Part shown: in pieces, positions 43,323-50,077 of the stretch
How positions within the stretch are numbered: position 1 is the first letter of the stretch
How the letters are laid out: each line of letters opens with the position of its first letter
Source of the DNA: a bacterium
Lineage (GTDB): Bacteria; Pseudomonadota; Gammaproteobacteria; Burkholderiales; Burkholderiaceae_C
Length of the DNA: 50,077 nucleotides
Reading direction: 5' to 3'
Assembly (NCBI GenBank): GCA_030824555.1
Contig: JAVBXK010000129.1
Coordinates: 1 to 50,077 of the forward strand
Program-made: the position numbers and the translations under genes
Notes under the pieces: model-generated
Told to the model about the DNA's origin: nothing
The model's input: the letters and a program-made list of their open reading frames with translations, nothing else
Database searches by the model: none

Positions 43323-45113
43323 TCAGCCTGCAGTTGGAGCAGCGGGTACTGGGGTGTCCTGCGCATCCTGCTGTGCCTGCAGGGTGCGCCACATCAGCTT
43401 GCCCGAGGCGTTGCGCGGCAACGCGTCGGCAAATTCGACGGTGCGCGGGTATTTGTAGACGGCCATGTGTTCGCGTGCCCAGGCCACCACCTGTTCTTCG
43501 GTCACGCTGCCCTTGTGGCTGTCACGGAGCACGATGACGGCCTTGACCGACTCGCCCCGGTAGCCATCGCGCGTTGAGATGACGCAGGCTTCCTGCACCG
43601 CAGGGTGGCGGTGCAGCAGGGCTTCCACCTCGGCAGGCCACACCTTGAAGCCGCTGGCGTTGATCATGCGTTTGAGGCGGTCAGCCATGTAGAAGTAGCC
43701 GTCAGCGTCCACACGGCCCAGGTCACCGGTGCGGAAGTAGGCCTGCCCGTCCAGCTCGGTGAAGGCATCGGCCGTGGCCTTGGGTTGTTGCCAATAGCCT
43801 TTGAACACCTGCGGGCCACGCACCACGATTTCGCCCACCTCGTTGGTGGGCAGCTCGTGCAGTGTCACGGGGTCGATGATGCGGGCTTGCGTGCCGATGT
43901 ACGGGATGCCCAGGCAGTGGCGGCGCGGGGCTTGGCGTGGGTTGGTGTGCGTGGGGGCAGCGGTTTCGGTCAGGCCGTAGCCTTCCACGTACTGCAACCC
44001 GAACTTGGCTTGCAGCTCGGCGGCTACCGCGTCGGGCATGGCCGCACCGCCGCCGCCGATGTAGCGCAGGCTGGACAGGTCGTGGTGCTGGAGGCTGACA
44101 TCGCCCAGCAGGTCCATCACCATGGTGGGGATGTTGGGCCAATGGGTGACGCGGTGGGTTTGTATGGCCTGTGCGGCCTGCTTGCGGTCCCACCGGGGCA
44201 GCAGCACCAGCTTGCAGCCGTGGCGGATGGCCGCCAGCATGCCGATCACCAGGCCGGTGATGTGAAACATGGGCACGGCAATCAGCACCGCGTCGCCAGC
44301 GCGCATGTCCAGCCAGGGCGCGGCGGCCAGCACGTTGTGCATGAGCGTGGCGTGGGTGTGCATGCACCCCTTGGCCGCCCCTGTGGTGCCACTGGTGTAG
44401 GGCAGCAGCGCCAGGTCTGCACCTGCGCAGGGCACGTCCCGGCACGGGCCAGCCCCGGCCATCAGGTCTGCCCAGCGGTGGGTGTGTACGCCGTTTGCCT
44501 GGGGCAGCGGGTGACGTGTGGGCAGCCACTGTTGCCAGGCGGGTGGCCAGGTGGACACGTCCGCACCGGGGGGCAGCGCATCGGCCAGGTCGAACACCAC
44601 CAGATGTGCCAGCTGGCCGTTGGATTCGGGTGCTTCGCTGGCACGGCCCAGTTCGGGCGCGATGTCGGAAGATGCCACGGCCACACGGGCACCTGCGTCT
44701 TTGATGTAGTGCCCCAGCTCGTCGGCCTTGTTCATGGGGTTGACCGGCACCGCGACGGCCCCGGCGCGGATCACCGCATGAAACGCCACGATGAACTGCG
44801 GGCAGTTCTGCATGAACAGCAGCACCCGGTCACCCCGCGCCACGCCCAACCCTTGCAGCGCTGCGGCCAGGCGGGTGGCCTGGTCGTGCACCTCGGCCCA
44901 GGTGTGGGTGCGGCCCAGAAAGTCCAGCGCCACCTCGTGCGGTGCGCGTACCGCGCGTGCTGCCAGCCCTGCCCACAGCGATTCATCGGGCACGGTCAGG
45001 TTGCGGGGCACACCGGGGGGCCAAAAGAGCAGGTTGGCGGAGCCGGGTGGCAAGGGCAATGAGGGGCTTTGATCGGTTGACACGGGTGCTGGGGTCAGGG
45101 TGTGTTGAGTCAC
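43323..45113 (-). CDS. acyl-CoA ligase (ANL superfamily)
   Basis: 596 residues. AMP/phosphate loop YTSGTTGAAKG, GYGLTETAAP, YFRTGDLGRVDADGYFYMAD and the catalytic-Lys region near RNASGKLMWR are complete. It activates a carboxylic acid to its CoA thioester with ATP. In the kinase-ACAD-ligase run it would provide the first step; the chain type cannot be read from sequence. It ends 106 bases before the Bug gene and starts 18 bases behind the ACAD gene. Confidence 0.94.
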   Translation of the reverse strand: MTQHTLTPAPVSTDQSPSLPLPPGSANLLFWPPGVPRNLTVPDESLWAGLAARAVRAPHEVALDFLGRTHTWAEVHDQATRLAAALQGLGVARGDRVLLFMQNCPQFIVAFHAVIRAGAVAVPVNPMNKADELGHYIKDAGARVAVASSDIAPELGRASEAPESNGQLAHLVVFDLADALPPGADVSTWPPAWQQWLPTRHPLPQANGVHTHRWADLMAGAGPCRDVPCAGADLALLPYTSGTTGAAKGCMHTHATLMHNVLAAAPWLDMRAGDAVLIAVPMFHITGLVIGMLAAIRHGCKLVLLPRWDRKQAAQAIQTHRVTHWPNIPTMVMDLLGDVSLQHHDLSSLRYIGGGGAAMPDAVAAELQAKFGLQYVEGYGLTETAAPTHTNPRQAPRRHCLGIPYIGTQARIIDPVTLHELPTNEVGEIVVRGPQVFKGYWQQPKATADAFTELDGQAYFRTGDLGRVDADGYFYMADRLKRMINASGFKVWPAEVEALLHRHPAVQEACVISTRDGYRGESVKAVIVLRDSHKGSVTEEQVVAWAREHMAVYKYPRTVEFADALPRNASGKLMWRTLQAQQDAQDTPVPAAPTAG

Positions 45114-45131
45114 GAGGGGGTGAGGCCGCGC

Positions 45132-46397
45132 TCAGCAGCCGCGTGTGACGGGCATGGCCGCCGGTTTGCGACGCAGCCCCAGGCGGGCCAGTTCGAGCTT
45201 GGCCAGCGACTGGCGGTGCACCTCGTCAGGGCCGTCTGCCAGCCGCAGGGTGCGCTGGTCTGCATACGAAAAGGCCAGCGGCGTGTCATCGGACACACCG
45301 GCACCGCCGTGCGCCTGGATGGCCCAGTCGATCACCTTGCAGGCCATGGTGGGGGCCACGATCTTGATCATGGCAATTTCGCCCTGGGCGGCTTTGTTGC
45401 CCACGGTGTCCATCATCCAGGCGGCTTTGAGCGTGAGCAGGCGGGCCTGTTCGATCAGGCAGCGCGATTCGGCAATGCGCTCGTGCCACACGCCTTGTTC
45501 GGCAAGGGCTTTGCCGAATGCCGTGCGCGCAGCCAGGCGCTGGCACATCAGCTCGAACGCGCGCTCGGCCGCACCGATGGAGCGCATGCAGTGGTGGATG
45601 CGCCCTGGCCCCAGGCGGCCCTGTGCAATCTCGAAGCCACGGCCCTCGCCCAGTAGCAGGTTGGTCACCGGCACGCGCACGTTCTCCAGCAACACCTCCA
45701 TGTGACCATGCGGCGCGTGGTTGTAGCCGAACACGGGCACCGGCCGCACCACGGTGACGCCGGGTGCATCGGCAGGCACCACCACCATGGACTGCTGCTG
45801 GTGCCGTGGGGCGTTGGCATCGGTTTTGCCCATGACGATGAACACCTTGCAGTGGCGGCTGCCCGCACCGGTGGACCACCATTTGCGGCCGTTGATGACG
45901 TACTCATCGCCTTCGCGGCGGATGTCGCACTGCACGTTGGTGGCGTCTGACGAGGCCACTGCGGGCTCGGTCATCAGGAAGGCCGAGCGCATGTCGCCCG
46001 CCAGCAGCGGTTTCAGCCAGCGTTCTTTCAGGGGCTCGCTGGCGTAGCGCTCCAGCGTTTCCATGTTGCCGGTGTCGGGGGCCGAGCAGTTGAACACCTC
46101 GCTCGCCCAGTGCACGCGCCCCATGATTTCGCACAGCGGTGCGTACTCGAAGTTGGACAGCCCCTGCGGCGCATGCGGCGAATGGGGCAGGAACAGGTTC
46201 CACAGCCCTTGCGCCTGGGCCAGTTTTTTGAGGCGTGCCACGGTGGGGCAGGTGGTCCAGCCTTCGGCCGATTCCCAGCGCTGGGCGGTGGCCTCCTGCC
46301 ACACCTGCTCTTCGTTGGGGTAAATGTGCGTGGTCATGAAGGCCAGCAGTTGCTCGCGCACTTGGGCAGCGTGGGCGGATGCTTCGAAAAAGCTCAT
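45132..46397 (-). CDS. acyl-CoA dehydrogenase, ACAD10/11 type
   Basis: 421 residues. FAD/acyl-binding [15 protein letters not shown] and the C-terminal helical domain ([30 protein letters not shown]) are complete. The end reads [11 protein letters not shown], so the position of the usual catalytic Glu (YEGT in medium-chain enzymes) holds Asp, about residue 388. This signature is shared with ACAD10/11-like enzymes that pair with a kinase, which is the next gene upstream. ATG 46397 chosen; the open frame continues upstream without protein-like content. Confidence 0.93.
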   Translation of the reverse strand: MSFFEASAHAAQVREQLLAFMTTHIYPNEEQVWQEATAQRWESAEGWTTCPTVARLKKLAQAQGLWNLFLPHSPHAPQGLSNFEYAPLCEIMGRVHWASEVFNCSAPDTGNMETLERYASEPLKERWLKPLLAGDMRSAFLMTEPAVASSDATNVQCDIRREGDEYVINGRKWWSTGAGSRHCKVFIVMGKTDANAPRHQQQSMVVVPADAPGVTVVRPVPVFGYNHAPHGHMEVLLENVRVPVTNLLLGEGRGFEIAQGRLGPGRIHHCMRSIGAAERAFELMCQRLAARTAFGKALAEQGVWHERIAESRCLIEQARLLTLKAAWMMDTVGNKAAQGEIAMIKIVAPTMACKVIDWAIQAHGGAGVSDDTPLAFSYADQRTLRLADGPDEVHRQSLAKLELARLGLRRKPAAMPVTRGC

Positions 46398-46426
46398 GAG
46401 TGGTTCCTGGTGGGTGAGTTTGGGTA

Positions 46427-47554
46427 TCAGGCGGCCAGTGCGTGCGGGGTCAAGGCCGTGGCCTGCCCCTGTGCAATGGCCCAGCCACGGTTGGCCACGG
46501 CGGGGGCCATGGCTGCAATGTCGGCGGCGGTGGGGTTGGAGGCTGTGCCCTCGCGTTGCCGGTGGCCAATGCCCTGCAAGATGGCACTCAGGCGGAACAG
46601 GTTGAGAGCCAGGTAAAACGGCCAGTCTTTCAGCACCTGCGCGGTGTCCAGCCCGGTGTGCTCGCAATAGCGGGCCACGTAGGCGTGCTCGCTGGGCAGA
46701 CCCAGTGCGGCCAGGCGCTGGTCGCCATGGCCGCGCAGGATGCCCGATGGCATGTGCCAGGCCAGGCAGTTGTAGGCCAGGTCGCTCAGCGGGTGGCCCA
46801 GGGTGGACAGCTCCCAGTCCAACACGGCCACCACTTCGGGCCGGGTGGGGTGGAACATCAGGTTTTCCAGGCGGAAGTCGCCGTGGGTGATGCAGGTGTG
46901 GTCGGGGGTGTCGGCCCCGGCCGGTATGTGGTTGGGCAGCCAGGCCATCAGGTGTTCCATGGCGGGCACAGTGGTCTGACAGGTGGCGCGGTATTGCTGT
47001 GACCAGCGGCGGATCAGCCGTTGGCAGTAGCTGTCGTGTCGCCCAAAGTCTGCAAGGCCCCGTGCACGCCAGTCCACGGCATGCAAATCGGCCAGCACCC
47101 GGTTGGCTGCCATGAAGTAGCTTGCGCGCTCTGGTGCGGGGACCTCGGGCAGCGTGGCATCGCGAAAGATGCGCCCCTGCACAAAGTCCATCACGTAAAA
47201 CGCCACGCCGATGACGGACTCGTCTTCGCACAGCGCGCGCACCGTGGGCACCGGCACGGCCGTGCCTTGCAGCGACTGCAGGACGCGGCATTCGCGCTCG
47301 ATGGCGTGTGCCGACGGCAGCAAGCTGGCCACGGGTGCCGGTTTGGCCCGCAGCACCCAGGCGTGGTCGGCACAGGTCAGCAGCCATGACGGGTTGGACT
47401 GCCCGCCGTCCATGCGCTGCACCTGCAGCCGGTGGTCCACACCGGCCACGCGGGGCGACAGCCATTGGACCAGCGCCGGTACGTTCAGTGTGTGCGGCGA
47501 GGCGGTGGTGCTGTGCGCCGGGCCGTTGTCGCGTTCAGTGAGGTGTGTTGCCAT
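46427..47554 (-). CDS. aminoglycoside-phosphotransferase-like kinase (ACAD10/11-associated)
   Basis: 375 residues. Kinase motifs: catalytic loop [14 protein letters not shown], metal-binding [19 protein letters not shown], and a nucleotide-binding start [12 protein letters not shown]. In animals this domain is fused to ACAD10/11, where it phosphorylates 4-hydroxyacyl-CoA; in bacteria such as the Pseudomonas putida levulinate operon a separate kinase does so. The partner ACAD lies 29 bases downstream, supporting that function here, by inference. First gene of the run; an operator lies eight bases before its ATG. Confidence 0.92.
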   Translation of the reverse strand: MATHLTERDNGPAHSTTASPHTLNVPALVQWLSPRVAGVDHRLQVQRMDGGQSNPSWLLTCADHAWVLRAKPAPVASLLPSAHAIERECRVLQSLQGTAVPVPTVRALCEDESVIGVAFYVMDFVQGRIFRDATLPEVPAPERASYFMAANRVLADLHAVDWRARGLADFGRHDSYCQRLIRRWSQQYRATCQTTVPAMEHLMAWLPNHIPAGADTPDHTCITHGDFRLENLMFHPTRPEVVAVLDWELSTLGHPLSDLAYNCLAWHMPSGILRGHGDQRLAALGLPSEHAYVARYCEHTGLDTAQVLKDWPFYLALNLFRLSAILQGIGHRQREGTASNPTAADIAAMAPAVANRGWAIAQGQATALTPHALAA

Positions 47555-47561
47555 GTTTAAA

Positions 47562-47574
47562 ATTGTCCGACAAT
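47562..47574. promoter_or_regulatory. GntR/FCD operator, left copy
   Basis: ATTGTCCGACAAT, a perfect palindrome around its central base. It fits the FCD-type pattern TNGTNNNACNA. It is eight bases upstream of the kinase ATG. Confidence 0.6.
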
Positions 47575-47664
47575 CAACGGCATGCAAAACACGGTGTAAA
47601 CCCTTGAACGATCACGTAGGAGACAGCGTGTGAGCTTTGAATGGTTCGATTTGATTGAGATATG

Positions 47665-47680
47665 CTTGTTTTTAAACAAG
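47665..47680. repeat. inverted repeat in divergent promoter
   Basis: CTTGTTT-TT-AAACAAG, seven-base arms with a two-base centre, between the two operators in an AT-rich stretch of roughly 175 bases. Could be an activator site or merely promoter DNA. Confidence 0.3.
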
Positions 47681-47737
47681 TAATTTGATTTTGAAATTGT
47701 GGTTGCATGTGTGTATATGGCTTTTGTGAATTATTTA

Positions 47738-47750
47738 ATTGTCGGACAAT
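47738..47750. promoter_or_regulatory. GntR/FCD operator, right copy
   Basis: ATTGTCGGACAAT, identical to the left copy except for the central base read on the other strand. Centre-to-centre distance is 176 bases. It ends two bases before the first possible ATG of the dehydrogenase. Confidence 0.6.
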
Positions 47751-47752
47751 AA

Positions 47753-49087
47753 ATGAAAAAACACCTGTTCATGAAAGACGACATGCCTACGACTGCCCAC
47801 CTGCCACCTGCTGCACCCGCACCTTCACCTGTTCCCGCTTCTGCACCTTCGCCTTCACCTGCGGCCACATCCGCTGCCGCCGATGCCTACCTGGCGCTGG
47901 CGCGTGCGGCCACCTTGCACGGTGCCGAATGGCCTGCCGTGCGTGATTTGCCCGCCGACCGCTTGCTGGCTGTGGTGGGGGCGGGGACCATGGGCGCCGG
48001 CATCGCGCTGTGTGCGCTGGCAGCAGGCGTCCCCACCCTGCTGGCCGATGCCCGGCCCGAAGCCCTGGCCCATGGCGTGGCGCGCATCCGCAGCAGCCTG
48101 GACGGTGCCGTGCAACGGGGACGGCTGACACCCCGGCAGCGTGACGAGCGCCTGGCCTTGCTGCGCCCCTGCGCTGACTGGCACGAGCTGGCCGACGCCG
48201 ATGCCGTGATCGAGGCGGTGTACGAAAACCTCGGCGTCAAGCAAACGCTGCTGGCCCAACTGCACGCGGTGTGCGGGCCACAGACGCTGTTCATCAGCAA
48301 CACGTCCACGCTGGACATCGACGCCATGGCCCAGGCCAGCGGGCGGCCCGACCGGGTGGTGGGCATGCACTTCCTCACGCCCGCGCACATCACGCCGCTG
48401 GTGGAGGTGGTTCAGGGCCGTGCGCTGTCAGCCGCCAGCCTGGCCCGCGCCCGTGCCTGGGCCATGCGGCTGGGCAAGCTGCCTGTGCTGTGTGGCAATG
48501 CCTGGGGTTTCATTGGCAACCGCATGTTCGAGGGCTACCTGCGCGAGGTCGATGCCCTGCAGCTGGCAGGCGTGCCAGCCGAGCGCATCGACCGTGTGCT
48601 GGAAGCGTTCGGTTTTGTCCTGGGGCCGTGCCGCACGCTGGACATGGCGGGTACCGATTTGGTCAGCCAGGTGCTGGCCGAGCGGGGCAAGCGGTTTGAC
48701 CAACCGCCCGCCTACCGCCGCATCACCCAGCGGCTGGCCGAGCTGGGCCGGTTCGGGCAGAAGAGCGGCCGCGGGCATTACCTGTACGAGGGGCGACAGC
48801 CGGTGCCCGACCCCGATCTGGCCCGCGTGTGCGCCGAAGAAGCCGCACGCTTGGGGCTGACCCCACAGCCGGACGTGAGCGACGAGCACATCGTCACCCG
48901 CTGCGTGCAGCCGTTGGTTGACGAAGGGCAGCGCTTGCTGGCCGAGGGTGTGGCGCAGCGCGCCAGCGACATCGATCTGGTGTGGGTGCTGGGCTACGGG
49001 TTCCCGGCCAGCAAGGGTGGGCCGTTGTGGTGGGCCGCCGGGCAGGGCCACCAGACCCCGCCTCAGCCTCAGGCTGTGGTCAGCTGA
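47753..49087 (+). CDS. 3-hydroxyacyl-CoA dehydrogenase
   Basis: 444 residues. A Pro/Ala/Ser-rich N-terminus (17-45) precedes the NAD-binding VVGAGTMGAGIAL (76-83 core), ISNTSTLDIDAM, and GMHFLTPAHITPLVEVVQG with the catalytic His; two C-terminal 3HCDH domains follow. There is no hydratase domain. It oxidises 3-hydroxyacyl-CoA to 3-oxoacyl-CoA. The first ATG is used, but ATG 47771 or 47783 may be the real start, removing the basic KKHLF leader. It is divergent from the kinase and shares the operator region. Confidence 0.92.
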   Translation: MKKHLFMKDDMPTTAHLPPAAPAPSPVPASAPSPSPAATSAAADAYLALARAATLHGAEWPAVRDLPADRLLAVVGAGTMGAGIALCALAAGVPTLLADARPEALAHGVARIRSSLDGAVQRGRLTPRQRDERLALLRPCADWHELADADAVIEAVYENLGVKQTLLAQLHAVCGPQTLFISNTSTLDIDAMAQASGRPDRVVGMHFLTPAHITPLVEVVQGRALSAASLARARAWAMRLGKLPVLCGNAWGFIGNRMFEGYLREVDALQLAGVPAERIDRVLEAFGFVLGPCRTLDMAGTDLVSQVLAERGKRFDQPPAYRRITQRLAELGRFGQKSGRGHYLYEGRQPVPDPDLARVCAEEAARLGLTPQPDVSDEHIVTRCVQPLVDEGQRLLAEGVAQRASDIDLVWVLGYGFPASKGGPLWWAAGQGHQTPPQPQAVVS

Positions 49088-49316
49088 GTGCGCCGCTGAA
49101 CGGGCAGCCGCCATGGCTGCCCGGGCTTTCGCACGAGCCGCACGGGCTGGCGGGCATGCGGATGGCGTTGGTCAAGTCGCCGGGTTTGGCAAACACCGAC
49201 AGCAGTTTGTTCAGGTTTTGTGAGTGGCATTGCGGGCACTCGGGCACGGTGCTGGACCTGACCAGTGCTTCGAATTCGTGGCCACAGCCACTGCAGGCGT
49301 ATTCGTAAATGGGCAT
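49080..49316 (-). CDS. FmdB-family zinc ribbon protein
   Basis: 78 residues. MPIYEYACSGCGHEFE and PECPQCHS give a CxxC-CxxC zinc ribbon of the FmdB type, possibly regulatory; a further Cys-rich tail, SPCGSCESPG, follows. The usual genomic neighbour (aspS or DUF502) is absent. The final eight bases overlap the convergent dehydrogenase gene. Confidence 0.87.
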   Translation of the reverse strand: MPIYEYACSGCGHEFEALVRSSTVPECPQCHSQNLNKLLSVFAKPGDLTNAIRMPASPCGSCESPGSHGGCPFSGALS

Positions 49317-49394
49317 GTGTGAGTGTGTGAGTCGGTGGGCAAGCACCCGATTATCCGGTCAGCTGCGACGGTGGTCGAACCGTTGGGTTGCTCA

Positions 49395-50077
49395 TCACGG
49401 CGTCCACACCAGTTCCGCAAAGGCCTGCCGCCCACCCTGGTGGCTGCCCCAGAAGCTGCCTGCCGGGCCGTGTGCCGACACCAGCCCCCAAGTGACTTGC
49501 CACTGCGGGTTGAGGCGTTGTTGGGCCGCCACCCGCAGATAGTGCTGGCGGCTGGCGGGGTGCAGCGCGGCTTCCAGGGTCCACAGCCAGCGGGTGTCGG
49601 CGGGCTGGTACTGCAGCCGGGCCATGGCGTGGTGACGGAACACGCGCCGAAAGTCCCACCATCCGTCGGGCTGAGGCTGGCCCCGCCGGTGAACCTGCTC
49701 CCACTGGCCTTGCAGCAGCAGGTACAGGGTGTCGCGCGGGTGCGCCAGGCCATTGAATTCGTGGTCCACGCTGGCCACCAGGGTGTCGAAATCATCCCCG
49801 GCAGCCTGACGCTGGCGGGCCCATTCCAGCCGGAGCATCGAGCCCTCGGCCACGGGACGTGTCAGGCCCAGTCCCCACAGGTGCACGGTGTCGTGCGCGG
49901 GGCGCAAGCTCACGCTGGCCGCTCCGGCAGGGGCGGTGGCTGGCACATCCAAGCGGACCGATGGCGACAGCGCTGGCCCCCGGTACATCACCATTGACAG
50001 GTCGTTGTCGCCCCGCTGGGTGGTGAGGCGCATGCCCAGCTGGTGGCCGGGGCGGGCGGTGGGGGCCAGCACCACAC
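49395..50077 (-). CDS. beta-rich protein of unknown function, N-terminus beyond window
   Basis: About 227 codons present; the frame is open to the window edge, so the N-terminus is missing. Alternating hydrophobic strands (TVHLWGLGLTRPVAEG, LYLLLQGQWEQV, RWLWTLEAALHPA, HYLRVAAQQRLNP) with aromatic ends suggest an outer-membrane beta barrel. The last residue is Pro, not the aromatic residue normal for BAM substrates, so this is tentative. No family was recognised. Confidence 0.5.
   Translation of the reverse strand, partial: VVLAPTARPGHQLGMRLTTQRGDNDLSMVMYRGPALSPSVRLDVPATAPAGAASVSLRPAHDTVHLWGLGLTRPVAEGSMLRLEWARQRQAAGDDFDTLVASVDHEFNGLAHPRDTLYLLLQGQWEQVHRRGQPQPDGWWDFRRVFRHHAMARLQYQPADTRWLWTLEAALHPASRQHYLRVAAQQRLNPQWQVTWGLVSAHGPAGSFWGSHQGGRQAFAELVWTP

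Noticed and set aside
43605-45062. 485-codon plus-strand open frame opposite the acyl-CoA ligase
   Set aside because: Opposite a complete ligase with all motifs; no recognisable protein features.
47575-47737. sixth AT-rich GCTT-N18-GCT element in the divergent promoter
   Set aside because: GCTT is present at 47664 but no GCT follows at 18 bases; treated as ordinary AT-rich promoter DNA with an inverted repeat.

Overview
The window looks like chromosomal DNA of a high-GC betaproteobacterium, most likely family Comamonadaceae (order Burkholderiales). The case rests on gene content and order: dapF-DUF484-xerC, an aa3-type cytochrome oxidase cluster with a twin-transmembrane DUF2909 protein and a small assembly protein, DUF1841, two Bug-family periplasmic binding proteins, and dispersed GC-rich hairpin repeats of a kind I recall from that family. 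No rRNA, transposase, integrase of a mobile element, prophage or CRISPR array was seen, and no gene-free stretch exceeds about 260 bases.

Layout. 1-845: partial Nudix hydrolase. 1019-3020: three overlapping signalling genes (single-domain response regulator, CheC-type phosphatase, PAS-GGDEF diguanylate cyclase). 3027-5762: dapF, DUF484, xerC. 5845-7929: a nitric-oxide response block (NsrR-like operators, small Cys-tailed DUF2249-like protein, NnrS, NsrR). 7996-12858: DUF1841, TRIC/UPF0126 membrane protein, orphan ParA-like ATPase, MaoC-like hydratase, trmL, comF, BioC-like methyltransferase. 12933-22005: cytochrome c oxidase and heme A block, containing one gene that fuses heme A synthase to heme O synthase, a SCO-like protein, surf1, subunits III, I and II, Cox11/CtaG, two mini-proteins and a SCO lipoprotein. 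22014-27214: Bug protein, flavin/2Fe-2S reductase, SDR-like protein, tRNA-Leu(CAA), cysM, Nudix, TusA-like. 27311-36252: valS, truC, ohr, DUF1304, yaaA, 2OG-Fe(II) oxygenase, alpha/beta hydrolase, queF. 36380-41106: chemoreceptor, histone-deacetylase-like hydrolase, dienoyl-CoA-isomerase-like protein, small exported protein, thioesterase. 41231-49087: an acyl-CoA catabolic locus (FCD-type GntR regulator, Bug protein, acyl-CoA ligase, ACAD10/11-type dehydrogenase, aminoglycoside-phosphotransferase-like kinase, divergent 3-hydroxyacyl-CoA dehydrogenase) with two identical-type operator palindromes in the divergent promoter. The end holds an FmdB zinc ribbon and a partial beta-rich protein.

Most notable observations: (1) an AT-rich element present five times with an invariant GCTT-N18-GCT core, two copies lying in frame inside dapF and the methyltransferase; (2) an 84-bp palindromic insertion in frame in valS; (3) the ctaA-ctaB fusion; (4) a stand-alone protein resembling the transmembrane hairpin of oxidase subunit II; (5) the kinase/ACAD/ligase locus, whose gene set resembles pathways that process 4-hydroxyacyl-CoAs, together with its predicted GntR operators. 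All functional calls are by eye from protein motifs; no database search was run.
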